From: G963663315 sp965204925
Lineage (GTDB): Bacteria > Pseudomonadota > Gammaproteobacteria > Arenicellales > Poriferihabitantaceae
Direction of reading: 5' to 3'
DNA: 64,000 bases
Assembly (NCBI GenBank): GCA_965204925.1
Contig: OZ242021.1
Location: forward strand, 2,046,001-2,110,000
Translations under genes and position numbers: made by a program
In this document: in pieces, positions 52,243 to 60,962 of the stretch
Position numbering within the stretch: position 1 is the stretch's first letter
How the letters are laid out: each line of letters starts with the position of its first letter
The notes under the pieces: generated by a model
What the model was told of the DNA's origin: nothing
Databases searched by the model: none
What the model saw: only the letters and a program-made list of their open reading frames with translations

Positions 52243-52303
52243 CCAACGTATGCGGCGGCTTGCGCCCCCCACAGCCTGCCGGCATATTCCCGACAGAGTT
52301 CCG

Positions 52304-53068
52304 ATGAAAAACCCGAGAAAAACCCCGATTCCTGTAAAACGGTTGTTTTTTGCAGTTACGTTTCTGTTCACTCTGGCATCTTCTGCGGTGGTGAGCGCTG
52401 ATGAGGAGTTGGCGGGTTTGAAGAAAAACCTGGAGGCTATTCTGGCGGCAGGTATGGTTATTGAATCTATTGAGCCGTCACCCATGCCGGGCGCCTACAT
52501 TGTGAAAGTGGACGGACAAACCATTTTTGCAACCAGCGCAGGCGATTATCTGATGATCGGCGAGATATACGACAGCGTGCGAGAAGTGAATCTGGGTGAG
52601 GAGTTACGGGCTGTCGGCATGGTTCGTGCAGTCGGGAATATCCCTGAATCCGAAATGATTCTGATGGGCGAGGAGACCGGGCGTCATGTCACTGTTTTTA
52701 CAGATATTGACTGTACTTATTGTCGGCAATTCAATAAAACAGTACCGGAACTACAGAGTCGGGGACTTCAGGTGAGGTATCTGATGTTCCCGCGGGCGGG
52801 TCTGCAATCGGAGAGTTACGACAAAGCCGTTTCCGTCTGGTGTTCCGGGAATCAGGCGGAATCCATGACGATTGCCAAGTTGGGCGGTTATGTCGAACCG
52901 CAGACTTGTGATAATCCGGTGGCCCGGCAGTACCGGCTCGGTCAGCAGATCGGTGTGCGGGGAACGCCGACGATGATACTTGATAACGGCAAGGTTATTC
53001 CCGGTTTGGTGGATACGGAACAATTACTGATACTGGCCAATATCGACGGCAACCAGAGCGGGGGATAA
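52304..53068 (+). CDS. dsbC: Thiol:disulfide interchange protein DsbC
   Basis: 254 residues. Signal peptide KRLFFAVTFLFTLASSAVVSA, then an N-terminal dimerisation domain and a thioredoxin-fold domain with TVFTDIDCTYCRQFNKTVP (CTYC active site about residues 142-145). The second disulfide pair is CSGNQAE and PQTCDNPVARQY, and the cis-Pro loop is GVRGTPTMIL. A periplasmic disulfide isomerase. The open frame extends 18 codons upstream, but ATG 52304 is the natural start before the signal peptide. Confidence 0.9.
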   Translation: MKNPRKTPIPVKRLFFAVTFLFTLASSAVVSADEELAGLKKNLEAILAAGMVIESIEPSPMPGAYIVKVDGQTIFATSAGDYLMIGEIYDSVREVNLGEELRAVGMVRAVGNIPESEMILMGEETGRHVTVFTDIDCTYCRQFNKTVPELQSRGLQVRYLMFPRAGLQSESYDKAVSVWCSGNQAESMTIAKLGGYVEPQTCDNPVARQYRLGQQIGVRGTPTMILDNGKVIPGLVDTEQLLILANIDGNQSGG

Positions 53069-53086
53069 TCCGGAGCAGGGAATAAT

Positions 53087-53407
53087 TTATTTCGCTGTCG
53101 TGGAGATTCGGGTCAGCCGGTCATCCGTGAAGATCACCGAGGTCAGGTACTGTTCGACCTGCCCGGTCTCTCCATTTTTCAGCGAGTAGTAGAAGTCCCA
53201 GCGATTCTTGTTAAAAGGATCGTGGATCAACGGCGTTCCCAGGATGCGCACCACTTCCCGCCGGGTCATTCCCGGCTCAAGTTCGGACACCATCTGTACG
53301 GTTATTTTATTGCCTTGCTGGATGTCCGGCCGGTACAGAAGGCCGCAGCCGTGCAGTGAAATGATTGCCGCCGCGATGGCAGCAAATTTGGCAATACGAA
53401 AGCCCAT
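53087..53407 (-). CDS. bamE: Outer membrane assembly lipoprotein BamE (SmpA/OmlA)
   Basis: 106 residues. Signal peptide with lipobox (IISLHGCGLLYRPDIQQGN, lipidated Cys at about 21), then the BamE core VSELEPGMTRREVVRILGTP and WDFYYSLKNGE. Accessory lipoprotein of the Bam complex. Converges on dsbC with 18 nt between stops. It sits downstream of recN and a GNAT gene, preserving the nadK-recN-bamE neighbourhood. Confidence 0.92.
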   Translation of the reverse strand: MGFRIAKFAAIAAAIISLHGCGLLYRPDIQQGNKITVQMVSELEPGMTRREVVRILGTPLIHDPFNKNRWDFYYSLKNGETGQVEQYLTSVIFTDDRLTRISTTAK

Positions 53408-53423
53408 CAGCGCCTCATCCTGT

Positions 53424-53909
53424 TTACAAGTATTTCAATACCGCGATTTCATCACAATTCAGAAATTTGGGGCAGTTAATACAGGCGCCCCAGACCTTTT
53501 CGGGCAACTCGCTCATTTCCACAACCTGAAATCCGTATTTTTCAAAAAAGCCGACTTCGTAGGTCAGCGCCATCAGCTTTGACAACCCGATCATACGGGC
53601 ATCTTGCTCCAGTTTTTCAATCAGCCTGAGGCCCAGCCCTTTCTGCATATGGCTCTTGCTGACTGCCAGACTGCGGATCTCTCCAAGTTCGCTGGTGTAG
53701 ATCAATAATGTCGCACAGGCGACAATTTCGCCGTTGTCTTCGGCGACATAAAAGTCCCGGGTTGCGCTGAGTATATCGAATTTGGACCTCGGCAATAATA
53801 CCCCATTGTCACTGTAAAACTTCAACAACGCGTGGATGCCGTCGACGTCGTCAAGACTGGCCGGACGGATTTCCAGCTTCTGTTTTTGTCCGGTTGGAGA
53901 GGGGTTCAT
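53424..53909 (-). CDS. GNAT-family N-acetyltransferase (ArgA-like)
   Basis: 161 residues. Acetyl-CoA motif A is ELGEIRSLAVSKSHMQKGLG then RLIEKLEQDA. ALTYEVGFFEKYGFQVVE and the KVWGACINCPKFLNCDEIAV C-terminus resemble the short ArgA-type N-acetylglutamate synthases. The CxxC...C near the end is typical of that group. Arginine synthesis is a reasonable but unproven role. Its start overlaps the recN stop by four bases. Confidence 0.8.
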   Translation of the reverse strand: MNPSPTGQKQKLEIRPASLDDVDGIHALLKFYSDNGVLLPRSKFDILSATRDFYVAEDNGEIVACATLLIYTSELGEIRSLAVSKSHMQKGLGLRLIEKLEQDARMIGLSKLMALTYEVGFFEKYGFQVVEMSELPEKVWGACINCPKFLNCDEIAVLKYL

Positions 53910-55579
53910 GCCGATTCCAGCATTTCCCGGGCATAGGCCATGGAACGTTGCGTGATTTTCCTGCCGCCGCTCATGCGAGCGATTTCTTCGATTCTCTGGT
54001 TGGGAGTGAGGCGGGCTACGGTCGCGTCGACTTTGCCTTTTCCGTTTCTCTGGCGCTTGCTAACGTGGAAATGGTGATCTCCTCTGGCGGCGACCTGGGA
54101 CAGGTGGGTCACACAGATCACTTGGGCTGATTGTCCGAGGGTTTTCAGTTTTCGGCCTACCTCATTGGCGATTTCTCCTCCGATTCCCGTATCGACTTCG
54201 TCAAATATCAATGTCGGCGCTTGCGCTTCTCCGGCAAGTACGACCTGTATGGCCAGAGAAATCCTGGATAATTCGCCGCCGGAAACCACTTTGTTGAGCG
54301 GTTGCAACGGGTGTCCCGGATTTGCCGATACGAGAATCTCGATCGACTCGTTGCCGTGGCGTGTGAATGAGTCGGATTCTGCCGGAGTGAAGCGGATATC
54401 TACCTGTCCTCCTCGCATGCCCAGTTCCTGCATGATCCCGGTGACTTCCCGGACCAGTTTTTCAGCCGCTTTTTTGCGCGATACGCTGGTTCGCTCCGCG
54501 ATTTTCCGATATTTTTCAACTTCCGTGGCATGCAACAGGCGTAATCGCTCCAGTTCGCCTTCCGGGGTTTCCAGTTTTTCCAGTTCTTTTTTTATGGCCC
54601 GGAAATGTTCGAAAAGCATATTCGGTTCAACCCGGTGCTTGCGCGCCAGTGAATGATATTGCGAAAAACGGGTTTCGATCCTGTCCATTTCTTTCTGATC
54701 GATATCCGTATCCCGGTAAAACGGGCGTAGCTGGATTGCCGCTTCCTGAACGGTGATGCGGGCTTCGTCAAGCATATCGCTGATCGGCTTCAGTTCGGGC
54801 GCATATCTGCAAAGATGGTTGAGCAGATCGACATGCTTAAGTAACTTGTCGTCAATACTGCCGCCGTCCGATTCGTACAGATCGTCGGCTATTTGTTGCA
54901 GGCCAGCGGTCAATTCCTGCTGGTGATTGAGTCGTTTGTGAGTCATTTCCAACTCTTCCCATTCCCCGTGTTGCGGGTTGAGTTCCGATAACTCGCTGAT
55001 CTGGAATTCGAGCAGTTTCGCGCGGTCACGGTTGAGGGCACTCTCGTCGACAATTCGGGAAATCTGTTTGGAAAGTTCCCGCAGGGTATCATGGCAACGG
55101 CCCAGTTCGGCTACACGTCCCGAGTTGTCGGCAGCGCTGTCGAGCAGACGCAGTTGCACAGACTTTTTTAGCAGGGAGTGATGTTCATTTTGACCGTGAA
55201 TGTCTACCAGTTCCCTGCCGAGGTCGCGAAGTTGGGTAGCGGTGACCGCATGACCGTTGATATAGCCGCGACTGGATTTGTTTCTGCACAGCACCCTTTT
55301 CAATATACATTCATTGTACGTGATCATGTCCTGTTTTTGCAGCCAGTACATCGCAGGATGCTGATCGGGAATGGAGAATCCAGCCTGGATCAGGGCGCTA
55401 TCGTGGGCGTGGTGAATATAGCTGTTGTCGGAGCGGTGGCCGAGCAGAATGGAGATTGCATCAACAATCAGCGATTTTCCCGATCCGGTCTCTCCGGTTA
55501 CGGCCGTGAAGCGCTGATCGAACTCAAGCTCGATGCGCTCTGCGATGGCAAACCGGTTGATTTCAAGCCAGTCGATCAT
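53906..55579 (-). CDS. recN: DNA repair protein RecN
   Basis: 557 residues, normal for RecN. SMC-like ATPase: N-terminal LEINRFAIAERIELEFDQRF and Walker A TGETGSGKSLIVDAISIL, long central coiled coil (about 150-380), C-terminal signature VVSGGELSRISLAIQVVL and Walker B LIFDEVDTGIGG. Acts in double-strand break repair. ATG 55579 overlaps the nadK stop by one base. No obvious SOS box was identified, as the gene sits inside an operon. Confidence 0.95.
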   Translation of the reverse strand: MIDWLEINRFAIAERIELEFDQRFTAVTGETGSGKSLIVDAISILLGHRSDNSYIHHAHDSALIQAGFSIPDQHPAMYWLQKQDMITYNECILKRVLCRNKSSRGYINGHAVTATQLRDLGRELVDIHGQNEHHSLLKKSVQLRLLDSAADNSGRVAELGRCHDTLRELSKQISRIVDESALNRDRAKLLEFQISELSELNPQHGEWEELEMTHKRLNHQQELTAGLQQIADDLYESDGGSIDDKLLKHVDLLNHLCRYAPELKPISDMLDEARITVQEAAIQLRPFYRDTDIDQKEMDRIETRFSQYHSLARKHRVEPNMLFEHFRAIKKELEKLETPEGELERLRLLHATEVEKYRKIAERTSVSRKKAAEKLVREVTGIMQELGMRGGQVDIRFTPAESDSFTRHGNESIEILVSANPGHPLQPLNKVVSGGELSRISLAIQVVLAGEAQAPTLIFDEVDTGIGGEIANEVGRKLKTLGQSAQVICVTHLSQVAARGDHHFHVSKRQRNGKGKVDATVARLTPNQRIEEIARMSGGRKITQRSMAYAREMLESA

Positions 55580-56457
55580 CAGTCTTCGGATTCTTGTCTT
55601 TGCCAGCCAAGTTTGGAATAGAGTGTTTCAAAATAGTTGAACCCCTCGACCCGCACCAGTTTCAATTTTTCCGGAGCCCGGGAAATATTGATCGTCTCGT
55701 TTCCCAGGACCGCATGACCCAAAACACCGTCGAGAGCGAGATTGGCCGGAGATTCGCAGGTTTCGATTCCGGCGATCTCTATTGTGTTGTTTTCATCCAG
55801 AATGATGGGGCGGTTACTTAGTGTATGCGGGCAAATTGGCGACATGCTGATTACAGAAAGATCCGGGTAGATGATCGGTCCGCCCGCAGACAGTGCATAC
55901 GCGGTGGATCCGGTAGGGGTGGACAGTATCAGCCCGTCGCCCCGGATGCGGCTGACATAGTTTCCATTGACTCTGATTTCGAACGCAATGACGCGCCCGG
56001 TGTTGCCTTTTGAAAGTACGATCTCATTCAATGCCTTGCCGGAAAAAACGCTGCTGTCGTCCCTGCTGACCGTACACTGGAGCATAGTCCGTTTTTCGAC
56101 CGCATATTGCCCGCCCAGGATTGCGCCGATACCTGTCTCAAGGTCGGAAAAGGAGATGTCGGTCAAAAACCCCAGACGCCCCAGGTTGACACCCACGGCA
56201 GGAACGTCCTGGTCCGCCAGAAGGCGGGCAACGTGCAGCAGGGTGCCGTCTCCTCCGACCACAATGGCGAGATCAATCTGCTCTCCTATAGCGAGGTTGC
56301 GGTCATCAATACGGTCTCCTTCAATTTCACTGGATGTGGTATTGCCAAGCAAAACTGAAAGTTGTTTCGTCTCCAGAAATTCCTTGACTACCGCAATGGC
56401 GTCCGCCACGCTGTGGTCGTTGAATTTCCCGAACAGACCTATATGTGTAATGCTCAC
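55579..56457 (-). CDS. nadK: NAD kinase
   Basis: 292 residues. Phosphorylates NAD to NADP. Motifs: VVGGDGTLLHVARLL (GGDGT), GVNLGRLGFLTD, NEIVLSKG and GDGLILSTPTGSTAYALSAGGPII. The open frame extends to 56490, but similarity begins at SITHIGLFGKFND, so the GTG at 56457 is chosen. First gene of the minus-strand nadK-recN-GNAT-bamE run. Upstream DNA towards hrcA is occupied by the IS derivative, 52 nt from the start codon, so its native promoter is probably displaced. Confidence 0.92.
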   Translation of the reverse strand: MSITHIGLFGKFNDHSVADAIAVVKEFLETKQLSVLLGNTTSSEIEGDRIDDRNLAIGEQIDLAIVVGGDGTLLHVARLLADQDVPAVGVNLGRLGFLTDISFSDLETGIGAILGGQYAVEKRTMLQCTVSRDDSSVFSGKALNEIVLSKGNTGRVIAFEIRVNGNYVSRIRGDGLILSTPTGSTAYALSAGGPIIYPDLSVISMSPICPHTLSNRPIILDENNTIEIAGIETCESPANLALDGVLGHAVLGNETINISRAPEKLKLVRVEGFNYFETLYSKLGWQRQESED

Positions 56458-56500
56458 AACGATGACAACAGTTAAACCGTTAGTATACAACAGGATTGAA

Positions 56501-56509
56501 GATGGCTGA
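56501..56509. repeat. Target site duplication of the deleted IS derivative, left
   Basis: GATGGCTGA, repeated directly at 57177-57185. Perfect 9-bp match, same length as for the two full elements. Confidence 0.9.
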
Positions 56510-57176
56510 CAGCAATTCCCGCCAAGCCTGCCGGATCAGTAAATCCGGGGGTTTGAAGGGGCCGGTAAAAATCTTTTCGCAGACTTTTCCCGGAAAAGCG
56601 GCAGGATAAGGGCCGTTTCTTCATAGTTGGAGGATACCATGCCTGGGACCCTCAGCGCGCCGGGTCTCCTTCGGCTGGCGCGGGACAGTTTCGAGCGCAT
56701 CGAAGACCCCGTAGCAAGCCGCGGCTCAGGTCTGACGGATTGCCTGATGTCGGCGCTGGCGATGTTCAGCCTGAAGTACCCGTCGCTGCTGAGCTTTGAA
56801 CAAGACGCCCGGGACGAAGAGCAGATTCGGTCGAACCTCAGGAACCTGTACGGGGTGGTTCGCGCGCCGTCGGATATGGCCCATGCGTGAGCGTTTGTGC
56901 GGGCTGTTCTCAGGAGCCCACGTCGCGGACTGGGAGGCGCTGTACCGGGGCATCGCGTTCGGGCGCCACAAGCCCGATCTGGTTCCCTTCGACACGTCCT
57001 GATGTGGCAGCCGTGACCGCATGTGTGAAAGGCCGGTTCTTCAGGAAAACCCATGGCCAACCGCCGATCCGGCAATCCGCCGGAGGGGTGGCCTTGTCCG
57101 CATACTCCTGACGCATGCGTTTGTATCCGCAAATCCCGCCGAATACACAGGGGGATGTCCTTAGCGGGAATTGCTG
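56510..57176 (+). mobile_element. Internally deleted derivative of the IS4-like element (667 bp)
   Basis: Outer ends match copies A and B: CAGCAATTCCCGCC at the left, complete inverse TTAGCGGGAATTGCTG at 57161-57176. Most of the transposase is missing and the sequence is more diverged than between A and B. Both ends and the 9-bp duplication are intact. It lies between divergent nadK and hrcA. Confidence 0.9.
56639..57002 (+). pseudogene. Deleted IS4-like transposase
   Basis: Begins like the full enzyme with a short in-frame deletion (MPGTLSAPGLLRLAR instead of the longer copy A/B start) and follows it to GVVRAPSD. Then an extra C breaks the frame next to MRERL, which is joined directly to the last 35 codons (CGLFSGAHVADWEALYRG, ending LVPFDTS). 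About 300 codons with all catalytic residues are gone. Confidence 0.88.
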
Positions 57177-57309
57177 GATGGCTGACACGATGCTTGACCG
57201 GCTGAAAAGTTTACATGATAATGCGACCGATCAGGTGTAGTTGAAGTTGACAATGAGCGCCTCCGTCATGCAAATTCCCGGACAATATCTGTAATGCGAT
57301 TGCCGTTTT

Positions 57310-58377
57310 ATGCCTGCTACTGATGATATTCAGTTGAGCGAAAGAGCACGGGCTGTTCTGAGCGGGTTGATCCATCGGTACGTTGACGATGGCATCCCGG
57401 TCGGTTCGAGAACCCTGGCAAAGGAGACCAGGCTGTCCTTAAGCCCCGCGACGATTCGGAATGTCATGGCGGATCTGGAGGAAATCGGATTGATCCGGGC
57501 GCCGCATACGTCCGCGGGCCGAATACCGACGGTGAAGGGCTACCGGTTTTTTATCAACGCTATCCTCAAGGTCGGGCCGACTGACAGGCGTTCCGTGGGG
57601 AAAATCTCGAGAAGTCTGACAAGCGTTTCCGGCGCTGGCAGCGTTCTGGCCAGCGCTACGGAAATACTTTCCCAGATTACTTCCTATGCCGGCATTGTGT
57701 CCATTCCCGACACTCGTCAGGCTCATATCAGGCAGATTGAATTTATCAAGTTGTCCGGCCAGCGTGTACTTGCGATCCTCGTTACCGATGATGGGCGGGT
57801 GCAAAACAAGGTTCTGTGGGCGCATCGGGAGTACTCGAAGTCCGAGCTGGTTGAGGCTACCAATTATTTTAATGACGAGTACAGCGCCAAGACGCTTGAG
57901 GGCGTCAGGGCGCAACTGCTCCTGCACATGAAGCAGGACCGCAAGAGCATGCACCGCGAGATGAGGATGGCGGTGAGCATGGCGGGTCAGTTATTCGACG
58001 GGGATCACGATGTTGCTGAAAATGTCCTGGTCAGAGGCGAAAACAATCTGTTGTCCGTTCCTGATTTCGCGGAGCTGGACAAATTGAAGGCGCTGTTCGA
58101 TGCCTTCAAGACCAAGCAGATACTGTTCGATCTGCTGCAAAAAAGCATGTTTGCCGGCGGCGTGAATATCTTTATTGGAGAGGAATCAGGGTATGAGTCG
58201 TTTCAGGATTGCAGCGTTATCTCGGCTCCATACATAGTCGATGACAGACGGGTTGGCGTGCTCGGAGTGATCGGCCCGACCAGGATGCAGTATGAAGAAG
58301 TTATCTCGACGGTCGATATCACTGCGAAATTGCTGGGCAGCGCGTTGAGCGCACAAAGCTCCGCCCCTCACTCCTGA
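57310..58377 (+). CDS. hrcA: Heat-inducible transcription repressor HrcA
   Basis: 355 residues. N-terminal winged helix (VGSRTLAKETRLSLSPATIRN, then MADLEEIGLIRAPHTSAGRIPT, about residues 29-75) and the C-terminal HrcA domain ending GVLGVIGPTRMQYEEVISTVDI. It represses chaperone operons through CIRCE operators. No CIRCE inverted repeat is visible upstream, and no grpE/dnaK follows within the window. The IS derivative ends 134 nt upstream. Confidence 0.93.
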   Translation: MPATDDIQLSERARAVLSGLIHRYVDDGIPVGSRTLAKETRLSLSPATIRNVMADLEEIGLIRAPHTSAGRIPTVKGYRFFINAILKVGPTDRRSVGKISRSLTSVSGAGSVLASATEILSQITSYAGIVSIPDTRQAHIRQIEFIKLSGQRVLAILVTDDGRVQNKVLWAHREYSKSELVEATNYFNDEYSAKTLEGVRAQLLLHMKQDRKSMHREMRMAVSMAGQLFDGDHDVAENVLVRGENNLLSVPDFAELDKLKALFDAFKTKQILFDLLQKSMFAGGVNIFIGEESGYESFQDCSVISAPYIVDDRRVGVLGVIGPTRMQYEEVISTVDITAKLLGSALSAQSSAPHS

Positions 58378-58400
58378 ATAGCGCCGGTCTTTATCCCGGA

Positions 58401-59015
58401 ATGCCGGATATGGGCAAGAAACGGTCTTTTGTAGCGGACAGCCCCAAAAGCGGGCGGCTGGCGTCATCCCTTGCCGGGGTCGAAACACTGTTCGATCAGC
58501 TTGAATCCCTTGTTCCTGCCCGGGTGGACCGGTGGCGTCCGGAAAAAACGGTTGATATCGATATACGGATTGATGCGAATGGTATCTGGCATTATCAGGA
58601 CTCCCCGATCCGGCGCCACCGTATGGCAAGGTTGTTTGCCTCCGTATTGAGCCGCGAAGATCAGGATTTTTATCTCGTTACCCCTCCGGTCAAATATAGA
58701 ATTTCAGTAGATGATGCGCCGTTTCTGGCAGTTGAACTGAACAGGCAAGGGCAGGGCGTTAGTCAGAGCCTCTATTTTCGTACGAATATGGATGAAGTCG
58801 TATTGGCTGGTCGCGATCACCCTGTTGTCGTTGAAACGGACCGTGAAACGGGAGAGCCTGCGCCTTATATCGAGGTGCGTGATGGTCTGGATGCCAGGAT
58901 AACGCGCTCTGTGTTCTATGAGATGGCCGAACTGGCTGTGCCGACAAGCGGTGTTGATACAGACCCGGTCAATTATGGTTTGCACAGCGCTGGTATACTG
59001 TTTATAGTGGGATAG
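58401..59015 (+). CDS. DUF1285 domain protein
   Basis: 204 residues. Recognised from DIRIDANGIWHYQDSPIRRHRMARLFASVL (about 54-83), where a DG-W-Y-SPI-R pattern is typical, and from YRISVDDAPFLAVEL. Function of the family is unknown; no signal peptide or membrane segment. Follows hrcA by 23 nt and precedes the aldehyde ferredoxin oxidoreductase gene by 48 nt on the same strand. Confidence 0.8.
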   Translation: MPDMGKKRSFVADSPKSGRLASSLAGVETLFDQLESLVPARVDRWRPEKTVDIDIRIDANGIWHYQDSPIRRHRMARLFASVLSREDQDFYLVTPPVKYRISVDDAPFLAVELNRQGQGVSQSLYFRTNMDEVVLAGRDHPVVVETDRETGEPAPYIEVRDGLDARITRSVFYEMAELAVPTSGVDTDPVNYGLHSAGILFIVG

Positions 59016-59063
59016 AATAACGGGCGGCAGCCACACGGGAACAACACAAGAGAGATTAAGAAA

Positions 59064-60884
59064 ATGAGTTGGCAAAAGAAAATTCTTCGGGTTGATCTGA
59101 CATCAGGTACAATTTCGGCAGAACCTCTCAATATGGATTGGGCAAACCACTATCTCGGGAGTCGTGGTCTGGGAACGAAGTATCTGTATGAAGAAATGGA
59201 TCCTGCTGTCGATGCACTTGGTCCTGACAATGTGTTGATTTTTGCCACCGGGCCTCTGACCGGAACGATGGCGTCTACCGGCGGTCGTTATAGCGTAATA
59301 ACGAAGGGTCCGCTGACCGGGGCGATTGCCTGTTCCAATTCAGGCGGTAAATTCGGCGCTGAATTGAAGTATGCGGGATATGACCTGTTGCTTCTGACCG
59401 GCAGGTCAGCGACGCCCGCCTATCTGAATATTCGGGATGAACAGGTCGAAATCCTGCCGGCGGACGAGATCTGGGGGCAGTCCGTCTGGTTCGCCGATGA
59501 GTGGATTCGCAAGAAACAGCAAGACTCCCAGGTCAAAATAGCCGCGATCGGAAAATCGGGGGAAAACCGGGTGCGGTTTGCCTGTGTGGTCAATGACCTG
59601 CACCGCGCGGCAGGGCGCTCCGGAGTCGGCGCTGTCATGGGCAGCAAAAATCTGAAGGCGATATGCGCCCGCGGTACGCTGGGTGTGAGGAGTGAAAACC
59701 CTGAGATGTTCATGGGCGCGATCCGGGAAACTAACGCTACGCTGCATTCCAGCAGTAGCAGACGGGGTTTGATGCGTTACGGCACTCATGCGATGCTGGA
59801 CAGTATGCAGGAATTCGGCGGGTTGCCGACCCGCAATTTCCAGGATGTCACTTTTGAAGGAGCCGACAAAATCAATCATGAGTCCGTTACGATCAGAAAC
59901 CGTAATGGACATACCAACCTGGTGCGCAATGCCGCCTGTTTCGGGTGCACGATCGGCTGTGGACGAATAGCGAAAATTGACCCGAACCACTTCAGCGTCA
60001 GGGACAGGCCGCAATACTGGATAGCATCTGGCGGTCTCGAATACGAAACCGCGTTTGCTTTCGGCCCCGTTGTGGGTGTGGATGACCTGGACGCGCTGAC
60101 CTTCGCCGGATTCATGATGAATGAGCATGGCATGGATCCGATCTCATTCGGTGTTACATTGGCTGCGGCCATGGAATTGTTTGAAATAGGGGCGCTCACC
60201 AGAGAGCATACCGACGGTATTGATCTTGGCTTCGGAAGCGCCGAAGCGCTGGTTGTCATGTCTGAAAAAACCGGCCTTTATGAAGGTTTCGGTCGGGAGC
60301 TGGGGCTCGGGTCCAGGCTGCTTTGCGAAAAATACGGTCATCCGGATCTGGCTATGGTCTCTAAAGGGCAGGAGTTCGCCGGTTATGATGGCCGTTCGAT
60401 GCAAGGCATGGGACTTGGTTATGCTACCAGCAACCGTGGCGCATGCCATCTGAAACATGACACGTTCACCGAAGACTATGAAAGCCCCGGTACGCAAGGG
60501 AAGGCCCGAGCCTGCGCCACTTCCCAGGATTTCGTGTCGATGGTGGATTCCACCGGCTTATGCCTGTTTACGACCGGTACATGGGATTACGGGGATTTCG
60601 CGAAAATGGTGAATGCGTGCATGCCCGATCAATGGGATGAAGAGCGTCTGCGCAAGACCGGGGAGAGGATTTGGAACCTGGAGAAACTGTTCAACCTGAA
60701 GGCTGGTCTTACGATCAGGGATGACATCCTGCCGCCGCGCATCCTGAAAGACCCGGTTCCTGCGGGGTTCAACAAGGGCGGGGTATGTGAGCTGGATGTG
60801 ATGCTCCCTGAATATTATGAAGCGCGCGGCTGGTCCAGTGAAGGTATTCCCTCCCGCGAAAAACTGGAATCACTGGGAATATAG
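59064..60884 (+). CDS. Aldehyde ferredoxin oxidoreductase, tungsten type
   Basis: 606 residues, full length. N-terminal domain with ILRVDLTSGTI, YLGSRGLGTKYLYEEM, ATGPLTGTMASTGGRYSVIT and CSNSGGKFGAELKYAGYD. The [4Fe-4S] ligands are CFGCTIGC (about 292-299) and the Cys in STGLCLFT (about 500). Cofactor-contacting VNDLHRAAGRSGVGAVMGSKN is intact. It should oxidise aldehydes to acids with ferredoxin and a tungsto-bispterin. Strong ribosome site GAGAG. No adjacent ferredoxin-type electron-transfer gene is seen, so electron partner and substrate are open. Confidence 0.92.
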   Translation: MSWQKKILRVDLTSGTISAEPLNMDWANHYLGSRGLGTKYLYEEMDPAVDALGPDNVLIFATGPLTGTMASTGGRYSVITKGPLTGAIACSNSGGKFGAELKYAGYDLLLLTGRSATPAYLNIRDEQVEILPADEIWGQSVWFADEWIRKKQQDSQVKIAAIGKSGENRVRFACVVNDLHRAAGRSGVGAVMGSKNLKAICARGTLGVRSENPEMFMGAIRETNATLHSSSSRRGLMRYGTHAMLDSMQEFGGLPTRNFQDVTFEGADKINHESVTIRNRNGHTNLVRNAACFGCTIGCGRIAKIDPNHFSVRDRPQYWIASGGLEYETAFAFGPVVGVDDLDALTFAGFMMNEHGMDPISFGVTLAAAMELFEIGALTREHTDGIDLGFGSAEALVVMSEKTGLYEGFGRELGLGSRLLCEKYGHPDLAMVSKGQEFAGYDGRSMQGMGLGYATSNRGACHLKHDTFTEDYESPGTQGKARACATSQDFVSMVDSTGLCLFTTGTWDYGDFAKMVNACMPDQWDEERLRKTGERIWNLEKLFNLKAGLTIRDDILPPRILKDPVPAGFNKGGVCELDVMLPEYYEARGWSSEGIPSREKLESLGI

Positions 60885-60962
60885 TATTTATGGTTCACTC
60901 CGGTTCGGTGGGCGCTGGCTATCTGTGCCGGTTAACCATGCCTCTCTTTTGGGCGGAGCCGG

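Noticed and set aside
57186..57309. CIRCE operator or heat-shock promoter upstream of hrcA
   Set aside because: No TTAGCACTC-N9-GAGTGCTAA-like inverted repeat can be found; TTGACA near 57257 lacks a well-spaced -10.
60885..60962. Intrinsic terminator between the convergent AOR and RND exporter genes
   Set aside because: No stable hairpin with a T-run is visible in the 78-nt gap.
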